DNA from: UBA1447 sp964627535
GTDB lineage: Bacteria; Bacillota; Clostridia; Oscillospirales; Acutalibacteraceae
Direction of reading: 5' to 3'
Assembly: GCA_964627535.1 (NCBI GenBank)
Contig: CAZVJW010000006.1
Coordinates: 1 to 64,000, forward strand
DNA length: 64,000 nt
The translations under genes and the position numbers were made by a program. The notes below the pieces were generated by a model. That model saw only the letters and a list, made by a program, of their open reading frames with translations. It was not told the origin of the DNA and made no database searches. Of this stretch, positions 44,541 to 54,800 are shown one piece after another (position 1 is the stretch's first letter; each line of letters begins with the position of its first letter).

Positions 44541-47114
44541 TTATTTAATTATGATTTCGCCGTTTGCGGTGCCGGCTTTCAGTAAAACGGTTTTTTCAAA
44601 TACCGCATCCCCGTTTTCAACATTGAAAGCTATTTCCGCACCGCCGGCAATAATGCTTTTCAGGGTTATAAACGGAAGCTTCAACCGGGAGATATTCAGT
44701 TCGCCGTAAAGAACTTTTATGCTTACGGTTTCACTATGCCTTTCAAACAACCCCCAGCCGGAATTCAGTGACCAGAAGAAGCTGCAATCGCCCTGTTCAA
44801 TCGGGTTAAAACCGACTGTCAGGTTTGGCATGTCAAACATAAAACCGGAAAAAGCCAAAAGGGCGGCATAGCTTGCCATGGAACGGGCGTAATTGCTGCC
44901 GCATTCAATTTCGTTCCACGGGTTGCGGCGGTAACCGTCATAGCGGTCTCTTACGGCTTTGATTAATTCAACTCCCTGCTTCACCAATCCCTCCTGCAGC
45001 ATGTGCACGGCTGCCTGATATTCAAAGCCGTGCATGGTCTCTTCGGAATAAGGCACGGGGATTACCGGTTTTTTTACCGGGTCCGGCCATTCGCATATAA
45101 CCGTGCCCCGCTCATCGTTTAAGCAGTAAATCCGGCAGGGGTTGAAGTGGTTGCGCATATCCTTTTTGAAGTTGTATTGATAGATGGTTTCGAGCGATTT
45201 TTTCACCTTAGCCTTGTCAAAAATTTCACCTAACCCGCAAATGTTGGCGTGCCACTGCGCAAGCACCTGGTCGATGGCTGAACCTTCGCCGATTTGATAT
45301 TTTATCTCTTTCGCCTCAAAGTTCCAATAATTGAGGACATTTTCATAGGGTTCAAGAACGGATTCGTCTTTAACATCAATTTTTTGATAATAAAAGCTTC
45401 CGTTAAAAAGGTTCTCTTCCACCCATGTTTTACCTTTTTTAAATAACCCGGCATATTCTTGAGCTGCGGCATGATCGCCGAGATAATTGCCCATTTCGGC
45501 CGCCGCCTTTAAGGCGGCAAGGTAGAAGCCGGTCAGCCAGGAGTTGGGGCCAAAAAGCTCCATATCAAGCGTATGGTGCTGCCTGCCGTGCAAAACGCCG
45601 GTTTTATCCGGGTCCCACTTATCGTAATTGCCTTCGGACCAGGCGTATTCGAGGTTCTTTTTTACCCCCGGCCACAAAGCGCTTAACCATTCTTTATCCC
45701 CGCATATCTTCCATTCACGGTACACTTTGATAATTCCGCCGAACTGTCCGTCCGCGCAAGGCCGGAAACTGCCGCGTTCCCTGCCGAGAGGCAACTGCAT
45801 CCTGAAGGTCATCCCTCCGAATTCATTCATGTTATATCGATAGTCCATCTCGCGCATCGAGCGTTCCAGCGCCGGAAACAGGAATGGCAGCGCATACGCA
45901 TAGTTCCAGACATGGGTACAGGAGCCCTCGCAGCAGCCTTCGGCGCAATGGCAGCCTTCAAAGCCGTAAAACGAACCGTCCGGCAACCTCAGGCATGTCG
46001 GTGTTTTCAAAACAGCTATGTTTGCGGTGACAGCATCCAGGACACTTTCCGGCAAGGCGGAAGAATAAAGCGCATCACTGAATAATTGCGATTGCTTTTT
46101 TAGCTTGTTAAAATTTTCAAACGAATACAATGCGCAGTCTTTAGCATGGTTAAACAGGGAAGCGTAATAGTTTTGCCAGGTCTGCGGTTCGCAGTCCCCG
46201 CCGCAGCCGCATTTTTCCGGGTTCCAATAATTAACACAATTGGGGTAATACCAGGAAACAATAAATTTGACCGTGACTTTCGAATTCGGCGCTGCTTTTA
46301 CCCGGCCGGTCAGTGTTGCCGTGTCCTGCTTTTCGGTTTTATCACGGTAATCCCGGGCAGGAATATCACCCGATTTTGAAAAATCACGCCAATAAACACC
46401 GAGCGAATCAAACCATTCTCCCCTATACCAATAGTTCTGCGCGCCGGCATCGGCGCAGTCCGTCGAGACGCACATATTGCCGTATTCGGGTTTATCCGCT
46501 TCATCCCTTGCGTTATTCAAACTGATATAGCTGAACGTTCCTTCTTTGCCGGCAAGGTTCCTATTGCTGCTTTTTGCGGGGTTTGTTAAACTGAACGCTG
46601 CGGTATAGGTCAGTTCTTTATTTGTGCTGTTATTAAACTCAACTTCAAAAAACGCGGCGGGCAGGCTTGAATCCTTATTGTTAAGAGGGATAAACGGATT
46701 AAATGCCGTCAATTTTACAGTACCCGGAAAATGGCTGTCTTTAAAATCCACCGAGGCAAAAGGAAATTTTGCCGTAAACACAGACTCTTCAAAATGAGGC
46801 AGACCCGTCAAGGCAAAACGGGTAACGCCGAAACCGTAACCGCCGAAATTGCCGCCGTTCGGTTCGCCCATATAAGGCGGTTGAATATCACCGTTTAAAA
46901 CGCGGGTATCCGCAACCCTGTCTTCATTTTCGGCTTTTACGGCTATATGGCTGAAACCGTTAAAGCTGTTTTTATTGGGTTTGTTAAAAATCTCAAAATC
47001 AATAAGCCTTCCGTTGCCGCCGAGGCCGATGCATCCCGCGCCGATGCCGCCCAAAGGGAATGAAATTTCCTTTGTATTTTGACCGGTATAAATGAATCCT
47101 TCCGAATTTTTCAT
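44541..47114 (-). CDS. GH116 family glycosidase (GBA2-type beta-glucosidase-like)
   Basis: 857 aa, no signal peptide. The N-terminal beta-sandwich opens with the glycine-rich FPLGGIGAGCIGLGGNGRL. The (alpha/alpha)6 barrel follows from about residue 390 with CEGSCTHVWNYAYALPFLFP, LPLGRERGSFRPCADGQFGGIIKVYREWK and HHTLDMELFGPNSWLTGFYLAAL. The Asp in HTLDMELFGPN is the likely acid/base, by analogy to the family. GH116 members act on beta-glucosides, xylosides or N-acetylglucosaminides. The GGGAGG site and a strong terminator just upstream make it the first gene of a two-gene unit. Confidence 0.85.
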   Translation of the reverse strand: MKNSEGFIYTGQNTKEISFPLGGIGAGCIGLGGNGRLIDFEIFNKPNKNSFNGFSHIAVKAENEDRVADTRVLNGDIQPPYMGEPNGGNFGGYGFGVTRFALTGLPHFEESVFTAKFPFASVDFKDSHFPGTVKLTAFNPFIPLNNKDSSLPAAFFEVEFNNSTNKELTYTAAFSLTNPAKSSNRNLAGKEGTFSYISLNNARDEADKPEYGNMCVSTDCADAGAQNYWYRGEWFDSLGVYWRDFSKSGDIPARDYRDKTEKQDTATLTGRVKAAPNSKVTVKFIVSWYYPNCVNYWNPEKCGCGGDCEPQTWQNYYASLFNHAKDCALYSFENFNKLKKQSQLFSDALYSSALPESVLDAVTANIAVLKTPTCLRLPDGSFYGFEGCHCAEGCCEGSCTHVWNYAYALPFLFPALERSMREMDYRYNMNEFGGMTFRMQLPLGRERGSFRPCADGQFGGIIKVYREWKICGDKEWLSALWPGVKKNLEYAWSEGNYDKWDPDKTGVLHGRQHHTLDMELFGPNSWLTGFYLAALKAAAEMGNYLGDHAAAQEYAGLFKKGKTWVEENLFNGSFYYQKIDVKDESVLEPYENVLNYWNFEAKEIKYQIGEGSAIDQVLAQWHANICGLGEIFDKAKVKKSLETIYQYNFKKDMRNHFNPCRIYCLNDERGTVICEWPDPVKKPVIPVPYSEETMHGFEYQAAVHMLQEGLVKQGVELIKAVRDRYDGYRRNPWNEIECGSNYARSMASYAALLAFSGFMFDMPNLTVGFNPIEQGDCSFFWSLNSGWGLFERHSETVSIKVLYGELNISRLKLPFITLKSIIAGGAEIAFNVENGDAVFEKTVLLKAGTANGEIIIK

Positions 47115-47136
47115 TGATTAACCTCCCGAATATTGT

Positions 47137-47173
47137 AAAAAAAGCGCCTGAGCAATGCTCAAGCGCTTTTTTT
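47137..47173. terminator. Strong bidirectional Rho-independent terminator
   Basis: 17-base arms (47137-47153 and 47157-47173, one G-T mismatch), 3-base loop, with A7 on one side and T7 on the other. It ends the ferredoxin transcript just before the GH116 leader. Confidence 0.92.
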
Positions 47174-47179
47174 GTTTCA

Positions 47180-47350
47180 TTAGTCTTGGTTCGGTGCCGA
47201 TACCGGACAGACGTCCGCGCAGTTGCCGCACTCTGTGCATTTCTCGGCATCGATAACGAATTTTCCGTCGCCCTCGGAAATGGCTTCAACGGGGCATTCG
47301 GACTCACATAAACCGCACGAAATGCAGTCGTCATTAATTGAAAATGCCAT
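47180..47350 (-). CDS. Ferredoxin, two [4Fe-4S] clusters
   Basis: 56-aa clostridial-type ferredoxin, an electron carrier in the cytoplasm. Two cysteine sets are seen: C9-x2-C12-x2-C15-x3-C19-P and C38-x2-C41-x2-C44-x3-C48-P, each set donating three ligands to one cluster and the fourth to the other. The sequence opens MAFSINDDCISCGLCESECP. GAAGGAGG lies 7 bases before the start. It has its own promoter and terminator, so it is monocistronic. Confidence 0.95.
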   Translation of the reverse strand: MAFSINDDCISCGLCESECPVEAISEGDGKFVIDAEKCTECGNCADVCPVSAPNQD

Positions 47351-47380
47351 ATCATTACCTCCTTCATAAATTTATAAGTT

Positions 47381-47408
47381 ATTCTATCACAAACTTTAAA
47401 AAAAGCAA
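47381..47408 (-). promoter_or_regulatory. Promoter of the ferredoxin gene
   Basis: TTGCTT (47403-47408, minus strand), 16 bases, TAGAAT (47381-47386), 31 bases before the start codon. Confidence 0.65.
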
Positions 47409-47439
47409 GCAAAATTTTGTATACTGAAAAAAATATCAA

Positions 47440-48303
47440 CTATTCAATGTTTTTAAGCGCTTCCATTTCTTCGCGTGCAACACGGATAGGAACATCCCTG
47501 ACAATTTTAACATCGTCACGGTGAAAATACTGCGGAGCCGCCTCATTGTAACGGTCAAGGCGGACCTTAAGCCTGCCGGTTAAAAGATTTACCTCTGTCA
47601 CAACCCCTTTGCCTTCGGCTGTTTCGACAATCGCCCCCTGTTTCGGCGTAGTTTTCAGGAGATGCTCATAGGCGTTCTGTTCATATTTCAGGCAGCACAT
47701 CAGCCTGCCGCAGGTTCCGCTGATTTTTACCGGGTTAAGAGACAGCCCCTGTTCTTTCGCCATTTTTATGGAAACCGGCTGAAAATCACTGAGAAATGTA
47801 CTGCAGCAAAAAGGCCTGCCGCACATGCCGAGCCCTCCGATCATCTTCGACTCGTCCCGCACACCTATTTGCCTGAGTTCTATCCGGGTACGGAAAACGC
47901 CCGCCAAGTCTTTAACAAGCTCTCTGAAATCGATTCTTCCGTCGGCGGTAAAATAGAACAGCACCTTGCTGCCGTCAAATGTGAATTCAACATCGACAAG
48001 TTTCATGTCAAGTTTATGCTGAATTATTTTTTGATTGCAGACCTCAAAGGCTTCTTTTTCCTTGGCATCTATTTTTTCCGCCGTTTCCAAATCCTCCGGA
48101 GTCGCCTCCCTGATGAGTTTTTTAAGCGGTTTAATAATCTGGTCTTCCGGCACATCCCGGTTATCCATGGCGATCTCACCGCATTCAATACCCCTTACGG
48201 TTTCTACAATTACCTTGTCACCTTTTTTCAGCTTTCGACCCTCGGGGTCAAAATAGTATACCTTGCCGACTTCCTTAAATTTTACTCCGACTACCTCTGA
48301 CAT
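47440..48303 (-). CDS. ricT: PSP1/RicT (YaaT) family protein
   Basis: About 287 aa. RicT with RicA and RicF forms the Y-complex, an Fe-S protein complex that assists RNase Y and affects sporulation and competence. The PSP1 domain is marked by GKVYYFDPEG, RIELRQIGVRDESKMIGGLGMCGRPFCC and SLNPVKISGTCGRLMCCLKYE, whose cysteines bind the cluster. The start at 48303 has AAGGAG 6 bases upstream; the in-frame ATG at 48333 lacks one. It follows holB as in Bacillus. Confidence 0.93.
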   Translation of the reverse strand: MSEVVGVKFKEVGKVYYFDPEGRKLKKGDKVIVETVRGIECGEIAMDNRDVPEDQIIKPLKKLIREATPEDLETAEKIDAKEKEAFEVCNQKIIQHKLDMKLVDVEFTFDGSKVLFYFTADGRIDFRELVKDLAGVFRTRIELRQIGVRDESKMIGGLGMCGRPFCCSTFLSDFQPVSIKMAKEQGLSLNPVKISGTCGRLMCCLKYEQNAYEHLLKTTPKQGAIVETAEGKGVVTEVNLLTGRLKVRLDRYNEAAPQYFHRDDVKIVRDVPIRVAREEMEALKNIE

Positions 48304-48340
48304 ATATTTCTCCTTATCCGGCTGTTTATTCATAAAAGTA

Positions 48341-49255
48341 TTATGCTTTCAGATTACTGCATAATCTTGTCATCAGCAAATTATTGTTCGCGCTTCTTTC
48401 CGTTGCTTCGTAAAGAAGCCTGATCTCGTCTATTAATTGTATAAGCTTATCCTTCGATAAGTCTCTGGCGAGTATGGCGGCTGACTGAGGCGAGCATGAA
48501 CAGGTCTCGGCGTTCCCGAGTTTGATAATCAATGCGTCCCTGACAATCAGCTCAAGCTCGGGCAGGCACAGGCCGATCAGCTTTTTATCCTTTTCAAAAG
48601 GAGCTGTTTTCTTCAACAAATCATACTCGTACGGCGCTGTTATTGCCCCTGCAATTTCCGCAGCTGTCTGTCTGGCAAGTTCTTGTTTTTTGTTGCTTAT
48701 CCCGTCATTCTGCTCGAGTTGCCCAAGGTTGAAACAGGTTGACCGCGAAAGAACGGTAGGCAACAGCACATTTTTACTTGTGCATTCAAGAATGAAGCAA
48801 ACATATGACGGAGGTTCTTCCAAAATTTTTAAAAAAGCATTCTGAGCCTGAATGTTCATAAGGTGAGCATCTGACAAGATATATACCTTTACATCCGCTT
48901 CATTCGGTACAATGTATGCTTCATTTCTGATTGTCCGGATCGGATTAATACCGAATTGAACTTTGCCGGGCTCCTTGGTTACTTCACTTATATCGGGGTG
49001 TTTCAGCTTTTTATTTAAAAGTTTTTTATTTTCCGGCTTTTCACCAAAAGCTTTTATGCATGCCGGGCAAGTTTTGCATGGTCTGTTAACTTGCGAGGTG
49101 CACACTAATGCAGCTGCAAGCAGCCTGGCAAGACCGAGCCGGCTTTCCGAATTGCCGCCTTCGAGGATTATTGCATGCGGCAGTTTTCCGGAGTCAATCA
49201 TATCCGAAAGACTCCGCTTTAATCTGCTATTTATTTCCAAACCATGAATATTCAT
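48341..49255 (-). CDS. holB: DNA polymerase III delta' subunit
   Basis: About 304 aa clamp-loader subunit. It shows the zinc-binding cysteines CTSQVNRPCKTCPAC, then IRTIRNEAYIVPNEADVKVYILSDAHLMNIQAQNAFLKILEEPP, the diagnostic block with the SRC-like ending LPTVLSRST. The Walker A site is lost (GGNSESRLGLA), as is common for delta'. GGAG is present 6 bases before the start at 49255. It lies between darA and ricT, as in Bacillus. Confidence 0.92.
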   Translation of the reverse strand: MNIHGLEINSRLKRSLSDMIDSGKLPHAIILEGGNSESRLGLARLLAAALVCTSQVNRPCKTCPACIKAFGEKPENKKLLNKKLKHPDISEVTKEPGKVQFGINPIRTIRNEAYIVPNEADVKVYILSDAHLMNIQAQNAFLKILEEPPSYVCFILECTSKNVLLPTVLSRSTCFNLGQLEQNDGISNKKQELARQTAAEIAGAITAPYEYDLLKKTAPFEKDKKLIGLCLPELELIVRDALIIKLGNAETCSCSPQSAAILARDLSKDKLIQLIDEIRLLYEATERSANNNLLMTRLCSNLKA

Positions 49256-49295
49256 TAAATTCTCCAGCAAACGGGTAAATCATAAATAATAAATA

Positions 49296-49619
49296 TTAAA
49301 GCTTATAGAACTGGTCAACATCCAGCACAAATACCGTTGCGCCGCCAACAGTTACTTCAACGGGCACGGCCATAAACGATTCATTTGAAAACGAAGGGCT
49401 TGCTTCAACCATTTGCGTGCGTTTGCTGCTGAAACGCTTGATCAGGTCAATAACTTCGCTCACCTTTTCTTCATCCGCACCGATAAGCAAGGTTGCATTG
49501 CCGGCCCTTAAAAATCCCCCGGAGGTGGAAAGCTTGGTGGCACTAAACCCGCTTCTGGATATTTCGTTGAGAACTGCATGGCAATCATCACTGTTAACAA
49601 TCGCTATTATAAGTTTCAT
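49296..49619 (-). CDS. darA: Cyclic-di-AMP receptor DarA/PstA (PII-like)
   Basis: 107-aa PII-like trimeric protein that binds cyclic-di-AMP. Family blocks: MKLIIAIVNSDDC, SGFSATKLSTSGGFLRAGNATLLIG and a C-terminal VTVGGATVFVLDVDQF. The start at 49619 follows GGAGG by 8 bases; the frame extends to 49640 but covers the ribosome site. It is followed by holB and ricT, the order known from B. subtilis yaaQ-holB-yaaT. Confidence 0.93.
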   Translation of the reverse strand: MKLIIAIVNSDDCHAVLNEISRSGFSATKLSTSGGFLRAGNATLLIGADEEKVSEVIDLIKRFSSKRTQMVEASPSFSNESFMAVPVEVTVGGATVFVLDVDQFYKL

Positions 49620-49666
49620 ATCTATCGCCTCCATCAACATATATTACAATTATAACGCAAATTAAC

Positions 49667-51013
49667 TCATTTTACAACGTTTATGTTTAAAATCCCATAT
49701 TCTGTTAATAAATCAGCAGCTTCGGCGGTTATCATTTCGCCCGGCATAACGATTGGGATTGCAGGCGGACACGGACAAATTACATAACCTGCCGTTCGAC
49801 CTGCCGATTTCGCGGAAGGAATGATCATCTTTTCGGCCGTCAATGCCTGTCTCGGAGACATTATCACCTGCGGAAGTTCCCGCGGCACTTTGGCAAAAAC
49901 GAGTTTTTTGCTTTTTTCCAAAATACCCGGCAGTTTGCTTAACGCGGACTGCAGCTGTTCAAAGTCCTTTTGAGTGTTAAAAGGCGAGGGAATCAGTATA
50001 ACGCCTCCAATGCCGGTGTATTCGGATTCCACTCTATTTTGCCGCAGGAATTCCCCGGCTTTTGCGCCGCTTAATCCAAACGGTTCCGGATTGAACGCAA
50101 TTCTCAACGGATCACATTCGCCTTGCGGCAAAATAAAACCGCGGTCCGCCATATGTTTTTTGATTTGTATAACCTCCGCTGCAAGTTTCTTCAGTTCATT
50201 TGACCCGTCTTCCGAAAGCCATGCTCTGCAAAGGTCGAGAGAAAGCATGATGAGGTAGGATGGGCTTGTCGAACCGAACAGCGAAAGCGCTGCGCGGGCA
50301 CCGGATAAAAATTTTTCACCGGCAATATTAAGCCACGCACCGCCGGTGAGCACTGGCAATGTTTTGTGCGCCGAGTCCGCGCTGATTGCCGCGCCTCGGG
50401 TTAACGGGCTCAGAGAATTGTCTATGAATTTCAAATGCGCACCGTGCGCGTTATCCACAAGCACCGGCACCCCGTATTTTTCGGCTTCTTTTGAGAGTGC
50501 GGCGATATCACTCATCACGCCGAAATAATCCGGTGTTGTGATATAAACCGCTTTCGCGTCAGGATTTTCCTTCAGGGCCTGCGCCACGCCCTGTGCGGTT
50601 ATTCTGCCGGCAAAGGCCTCCCCGGCGGAAGAATCGGGCAGTACCCAAACAGGGTCAAGACCGAGCAGCGCCATTGCATTTGAAGCAGAGCGGTGAATTA
50701 CACGCCCGCATATAATTTTGCCGCCCTCCGGCGCCGCCAGGCGCAGCATAGCCTGAATGCAAAGCGTACAGCCGCCTGCGCTCATAAAGGTGCCTGCTGT
50801 GCCGAATAGTTTTGCCGCAAGTATTTCCGCTTCGGCTGTGGCACCCTCTCCGTCAAAAAGGCTGCCTGTGTCCGGTATTTCCGTCACATCCAATTTTAAT
50901 GCTTCCGCCAAAGGCGCAAGGCATTCCGCCCCGCCCTTGTGGGCAGGCATATGGAAGGCGGAGCGGCCTTTTTTGTTGTGTTCGGTGATGGCGTTTAGGA
51001 TTGGAGAGTTCAT
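49667..51013 (-). CDS. Orn/Lys/Arg decarboxylase-family PLP enzyme (YaaO-like)
   Basis: About 448 aa, fold type I. The PLP lysine is in SADSAHKTLPVLTGGAW. The N-terminal block is GRSAFHMPAHKGG, followed by DVTEIPDTGSLFDGEG and VDNAHGAHL. Short members next to darA (YaaO) are presumed lysine/arginine/ornithine decarboxylases. The start at 51013 (AAGGA 9 bases upstream) is used because the 72 residues encoded upstream are intergenic repeat and look non-coding. Confidence 0.9.
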   Translation of the reverse strand: MNSPILNAITEHNKKGRSAFHMPAHKGGAECLAPLAEALKLDVTEIPDTGSLFDGEGATAEAEILAAKLFGTAGTFMSAGGCTLCIQAMLRLAAPEGGKIICGRVIHRSASNAMALLGLDPVWVLPDSSAGEAFAGRITAQGVAQALKENPDAKAVYITTPDYFGVMSDIAALSKEAEKYGVPVLVDNAHGAHLKFIDNSLSPLTRGAAISADSAHKTLPVLTGGAWLNIAGEKFLSGARAALSLFGSTSPSYLIMLSLDLCRAWLSEDGSNELKKLAAEVIQIKKHMADRGFILPQGECDPLRIAFNPEPFGLSGAKAGEFLRQNRVESEYTGIGGVILIPSPFNTQKDFEQLQSALSKLPGILEKSKKLVFAKVPRELPQVIMSPRQALTAEKMIIPSAKSAGRTAGYVICPCPPAIPIVMPGEMITAEAADLLTEYGILNINVVK

Positions 51014-51225
51014 GTGTTTTTCCTTATTTCTTACTACCTCTACCTCTCGGCCGCCTTCAGCGCCTGCTCCACTGTATAAGAGAGCAAATAACGAAGACGG
51101 GAGCCGGGAACGAAGAACCGCCGTACTTGCCTCGCCTGCAACAGGAGAGGTGGCTGCGAAGCAGACGGAGAGGTCGTTCCCCGTAGGGTCATGGCATGCT
51201 GTGACCGGAATGAAAATCACGCCAA
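51014..51225. repeat. Intergenic repeat DNA, GGAGAGG / GCCTCGCCTGC type
   Basis: The 212 bases contain the terms ACTTGCCTCGCCTGCAACAG, AGGAGAGG and ACGGAGAGG, resembling intergenic elements common in Clostridia and the tail of the island repeat at 61341 (GGAGGCAAAGCAAGTACGAC). It is open in frame with the decarboxylase, but low-complexity composition argues against translation. Confidence 0.5.
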
Positions 51226-51729
51226 TCACAACACTTTCTCAAACGCCAGCCGTTTCGCTCCGCTTGTCAGATATTCAACCCCGCAGTATTGAAACCCGTT
51301 GTTTTTAAGCACGGTTTGCATCGGCAGATTTTGCTCATGGGTATCCGCCCTTACGCTGCTCAGCTCCCGCTCCAGGCAAAGGTGTTCGGCCAGCTCCATA
51401 AAAGCGGAGGACAGCTGGCGTCCCTGATACTCTTTAGCAACAGCGACGCGGTGGATAACGGCATACCCGCCGCCGCTCAGCCATTGTCCTTCATAAATTC
51501 GGGTATACGCTTGTTCTTTTTGAAAAGAGACGACCCCCGTGGCGGTGATTTCGCCGTCCATTATCAACACATAGCTCTCTTCGTTATCAATGTCTTTGAG
51601 GATGCTTTCGCGGTTCGGGTAGCCGTCCTGCCATTGGTCGATGCCGGCTTTCTTGAAATTCGCCTGCGCCTGTTCGATAATTTTCATGATGGCACCGATA
51701 TCATCAATGACTGATTTTCTGAGTTCCAT
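51226..51729 (-). CDS. GNAT family N-acetyltransferase
   Basis: 167 aa. Acetyl-CoA-dependent GNAT fold with core strand VIHRVAVAKEYQGRQLSSAFM (the QGRQ loop stands in for the usual Q/R-x-x-G-x-G/A pyrophosphate loop), followed by SVRADTHEQNLPMQTVLKNNGF, typical of the family's C-terminal half. Acceptor unknown. The upstream gap (51730-51844) holds no gene. Confidence 0.85.
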   Translation of the reverse strand: MELRKSVIDDIGAIMKIIEQAQANFKKAGIDQWQDGYPNRESILKDIDNEESYVLIMDGEITATGVVSFQKEQAYTRIYEGQWLSGGGYAVIHRVAVAKEYQGRQLSSAFMELAEHLCLERELSSVRADTHEQNLPMQTVLKNNGFQYCGVEYLTSGAKRLAFEKVL

Positions 51730-51844
51730 GGGTTAACTCCTTGTTCTTAGTTCTGCGGGGGGTTGGGCGTCCGTCGTAGGGCTGCCATTCATGGCGGCCG
51801 CGATAGAACCGCAAAGCGGTTTATTTACGGTGGTGGAATTGCGT
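51730..51844. other. Gap between hsdR and the acetyltransferase
   Basis: It carries hairpin-forming sequence around GCTGCCATTCATGGCGGC and AACCGCAAAGCGGTT. The latter, read on the minus strand, is followed by few T, so only weakly terminator-like. No ORF. Confidence 0.4.
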
Positions 51845-54800
51845 CTACTCGTACTTCCCTTCATCCTCCGCCGCTTGCTGCCTGTCCTGATAATCATTCA
51901 TATCATAATAATTACTAATCTCGTTTGCCGTAACCGTCTCGTTATCCGTCCACAATTCGCATTGGCTGATAACCGTTGTCACGGCGAATTCCATGCCTTC
52001 CGGCGGGTATTTGTATTTTTTAAGCAGCCGCTTGACCAGCTTGCGCATGCCCGCTCTCGCGGTTTCTTTCTTTTGCCAGTCGATGGTTCGGTTTTTGCGC
52101 AGCAGGTCGGTCAGTTCTTTTGTAATCGCCACCAGCTCGTCATTTTTATAAAAATCCTTGATAGCCTCCGGTTTTGTCAGCGCGTCGTAAAAGGCAAGTT
52201 CCTCATCATTGAGCCCGAGGTCTTGACCTTCTTGGCTTGCCTTTGACATTTCTTCCGCGAGTTTCATCAGTTCAATAATAACTTCTTCATTCGTAAGCTG
52301 ACCTTTTAGATATGAACTCATCACCCGGCTAATGATTTCCGAAAACTTTTCGGACTTGACGATATTAGTTCTTTTATACAGCCGGACTTGCTCCGCAATG
52401 AGCTTTTTCAGCAGTTCAACAGCGAAGTTTTTCTCCTTCATCCTGCCGATTTCTTCCAGAAATTTCGGGTCGAACAGTGAAAACTTTTTATCAACATCAA
52501 CAAATAGATTGATAACGCCGTCACTCTTCACGCTCTGCCGGAGCAGTTCGTTGATTTGGGCGTTTATCTCGCGCGGGGTAATCGGCCCACCCCCGCCAAG
52601 GCGGGCGATGATGGTTCTGACCGATTCGAAAAACGCGGAATCGAACCGCTGCTGTGCGTTGACCAAACTGCGGCACAGGGATAAAGACTGCCGGAGCATC
52701 AGCGCCTCTTTGAGGAATTTGTCTTTTTCCTCCGCTTTGGCGGGTGCCAGTAAAAAGTTAACCCCACCGCTGATGGTTCTTGCCCGGTCAAGGTTTGTGC
52801 CGTTCATAAAGCGCGACAAATCAAACCCGTGGAAAAAGTCTTTGCAGACTTCGAGTTTTTCAAGGAATTTCGGCAGCGCCGCTTTCGCGATATCCTGCTC
52901 GCCGTATTTTGCCCGGTCCCTTGCGGTGTAATCGTTCATCGCCTGTTTTAAGGCGCGGGCAATGCCGACATAGTCCACCACCAAGCCGCCTTCTTTGTTG
53001 CCGAACACGCGGTTCACGCGCGCGATGGCCTGCATGAGGTTGTGCCCGGACATCGGCTTGTACACATACATCGTCGCCAAAGACGGCACATCAAACCCGC
53101 ACAACCACATATCGACGACAATCGTGATTTTCATCGGGTCGTTATTATCTTTGAACTTTTTCGCAAGCTCATCCTTGTGCTGTTTGTTGCCGATGAGCTC
53201 GTGCCATTCCTCCGGGTCGTCATTGCTGCCGGACATAACCAAATTGACCTTGTCCTGCCACAGCGGGCGTTTTTTGAGAATGTCTTTATATATATCGATG
53301 CCGATTTTGCGGGAATAAGCGACAATCATCGCTTTGCCCGTCTGCTCGTACTGCCGGTTGTTTTCGTAATGGTCAATCACATCGTTCACAAGTGAATCGA
53401 TGGTTTGCGGCGCGCCTAAAATGCTTTCCATCTTCGCGAGTCCACGCTTGTTTTTCTCGATTTCGCCGGCGTCGGCAATCTGCGCAAGCCGGTCATATTC
53501 TTTATCGATGAGCTCCAGCGTATGCTCGTCCAAATTCAGCTTGATAACCCGGCTCTCGTAATAAACCGGTCGCGTCGCGCCGTCTTCAACACTCTGCGTC
53601 ATGTCATATATATCAATATAATTGCCGAAAATTTCCCTTGTGTTGCGGTCTTTGAGTTCAATAGGCGTTCCGGTAAAACCGATGAAGGTGGCGCCCGGCA
53701 GGGAATCCCTAATTATCCGTGCCGCGCCGATGCTGACCTTGCCTGTTTTCGGGTCTACTTTTTCTTCCAGCCCGTATTGGCCCCTGTGCGCCTCGTCCGC
53801 CATAACGATTATGTTCCGGCGCTCCGTCAGCGGCCCGTCCGATTCTTCAAACTTCTGCATGGTGGTAAAAATAATGCCGTTCGCCTGCCTACCCGCAAGC
53901 AATTCTTTCAGGTTTTCCCGGCTTGCCGCCTGCTGCGGTGTCTGCCGTAAAAACTCTTTACATCTAGCAAACTGGCCGAACAGCTGGTCGTCCAGGTCGT
54001 TGCGGTCGGTAATGACAACAATAGTCGGGCTATCCAGTGCCGATTGGAGCTGTTTGACATAAAACACCATGGACAGCGATTTGCCGCTGCCCTGCGTATG
54101 CCAGAACACGCCGCCTTTGCCGTCGGACTGTGTTGCTTTTTTGGTGGATTCCACCGCTTTTTTCACGGCAAAATACTGGTGGTAACCGGCGAGGATTTTC
54201 GCGTCCCCGGTGCTTTCTTTGGAAAAGCAGATGAAGTTTTTGATAATATCCAGGAACCGGCGTTTTCCAAACATGCCTTCAAAGAAGGTGTCAAACTGCG
54301 CGAACTGCGTGTTTTCGTAGCTGCCGTCGGTCGTTTTCCATTCCATAAACCGGTCTTCTGCCGCCGTGATTGTCCCCGCCTTTGAAACGGCGTGGTCGCT
54401 CATGACGCATATCGCGTTATAAATAAACATAGACGGTATTTCGTACATATAGTTTCGCAGCTGCCGGTATGCTTCCGAAGCGTCCGTTTCTTCCCTGGAC
54501 GGCGATTTGAGTTCTATAATGACCAGCGGAAAACCGTTGACAAAAATCAGAATGTCCGGGCGCTTTTCGCTGTTTTCGATAATTGTCCATTGGTTGATTG
54601 CATAGAAGGAGTTGTTTTCGATGTTTTCGTAGTCGATTAAATAGACAAGAGAGGAACGCTCCTCACCCTTATAAAAATATTTGACCGGTACGCCGTTTTG
54701 CAGGTAGTCCATGAAGATGGTGTTTTTCTGCACGATGCTGCCGGTTTCAAAGTTTTTCAGTTTATATACGGCGTCGTTGATTGCTTCAACGGGCAGAGAG

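Noticed and set aside
46999..47439. 146-aa minus-strand ORF over the ferredoxin region
   Set aside because: It reads the wrong frame and runs through a strong terminator; the true gene is the 56-aa ferredoxin at 47180-47350.
51014..51229. 72-residue N-terminal extension of the decarboxylase
   Set aside because: The family begins at MNSPILNAI with a ribosome site before it; the upstream frame is intergenic repeat DNA.
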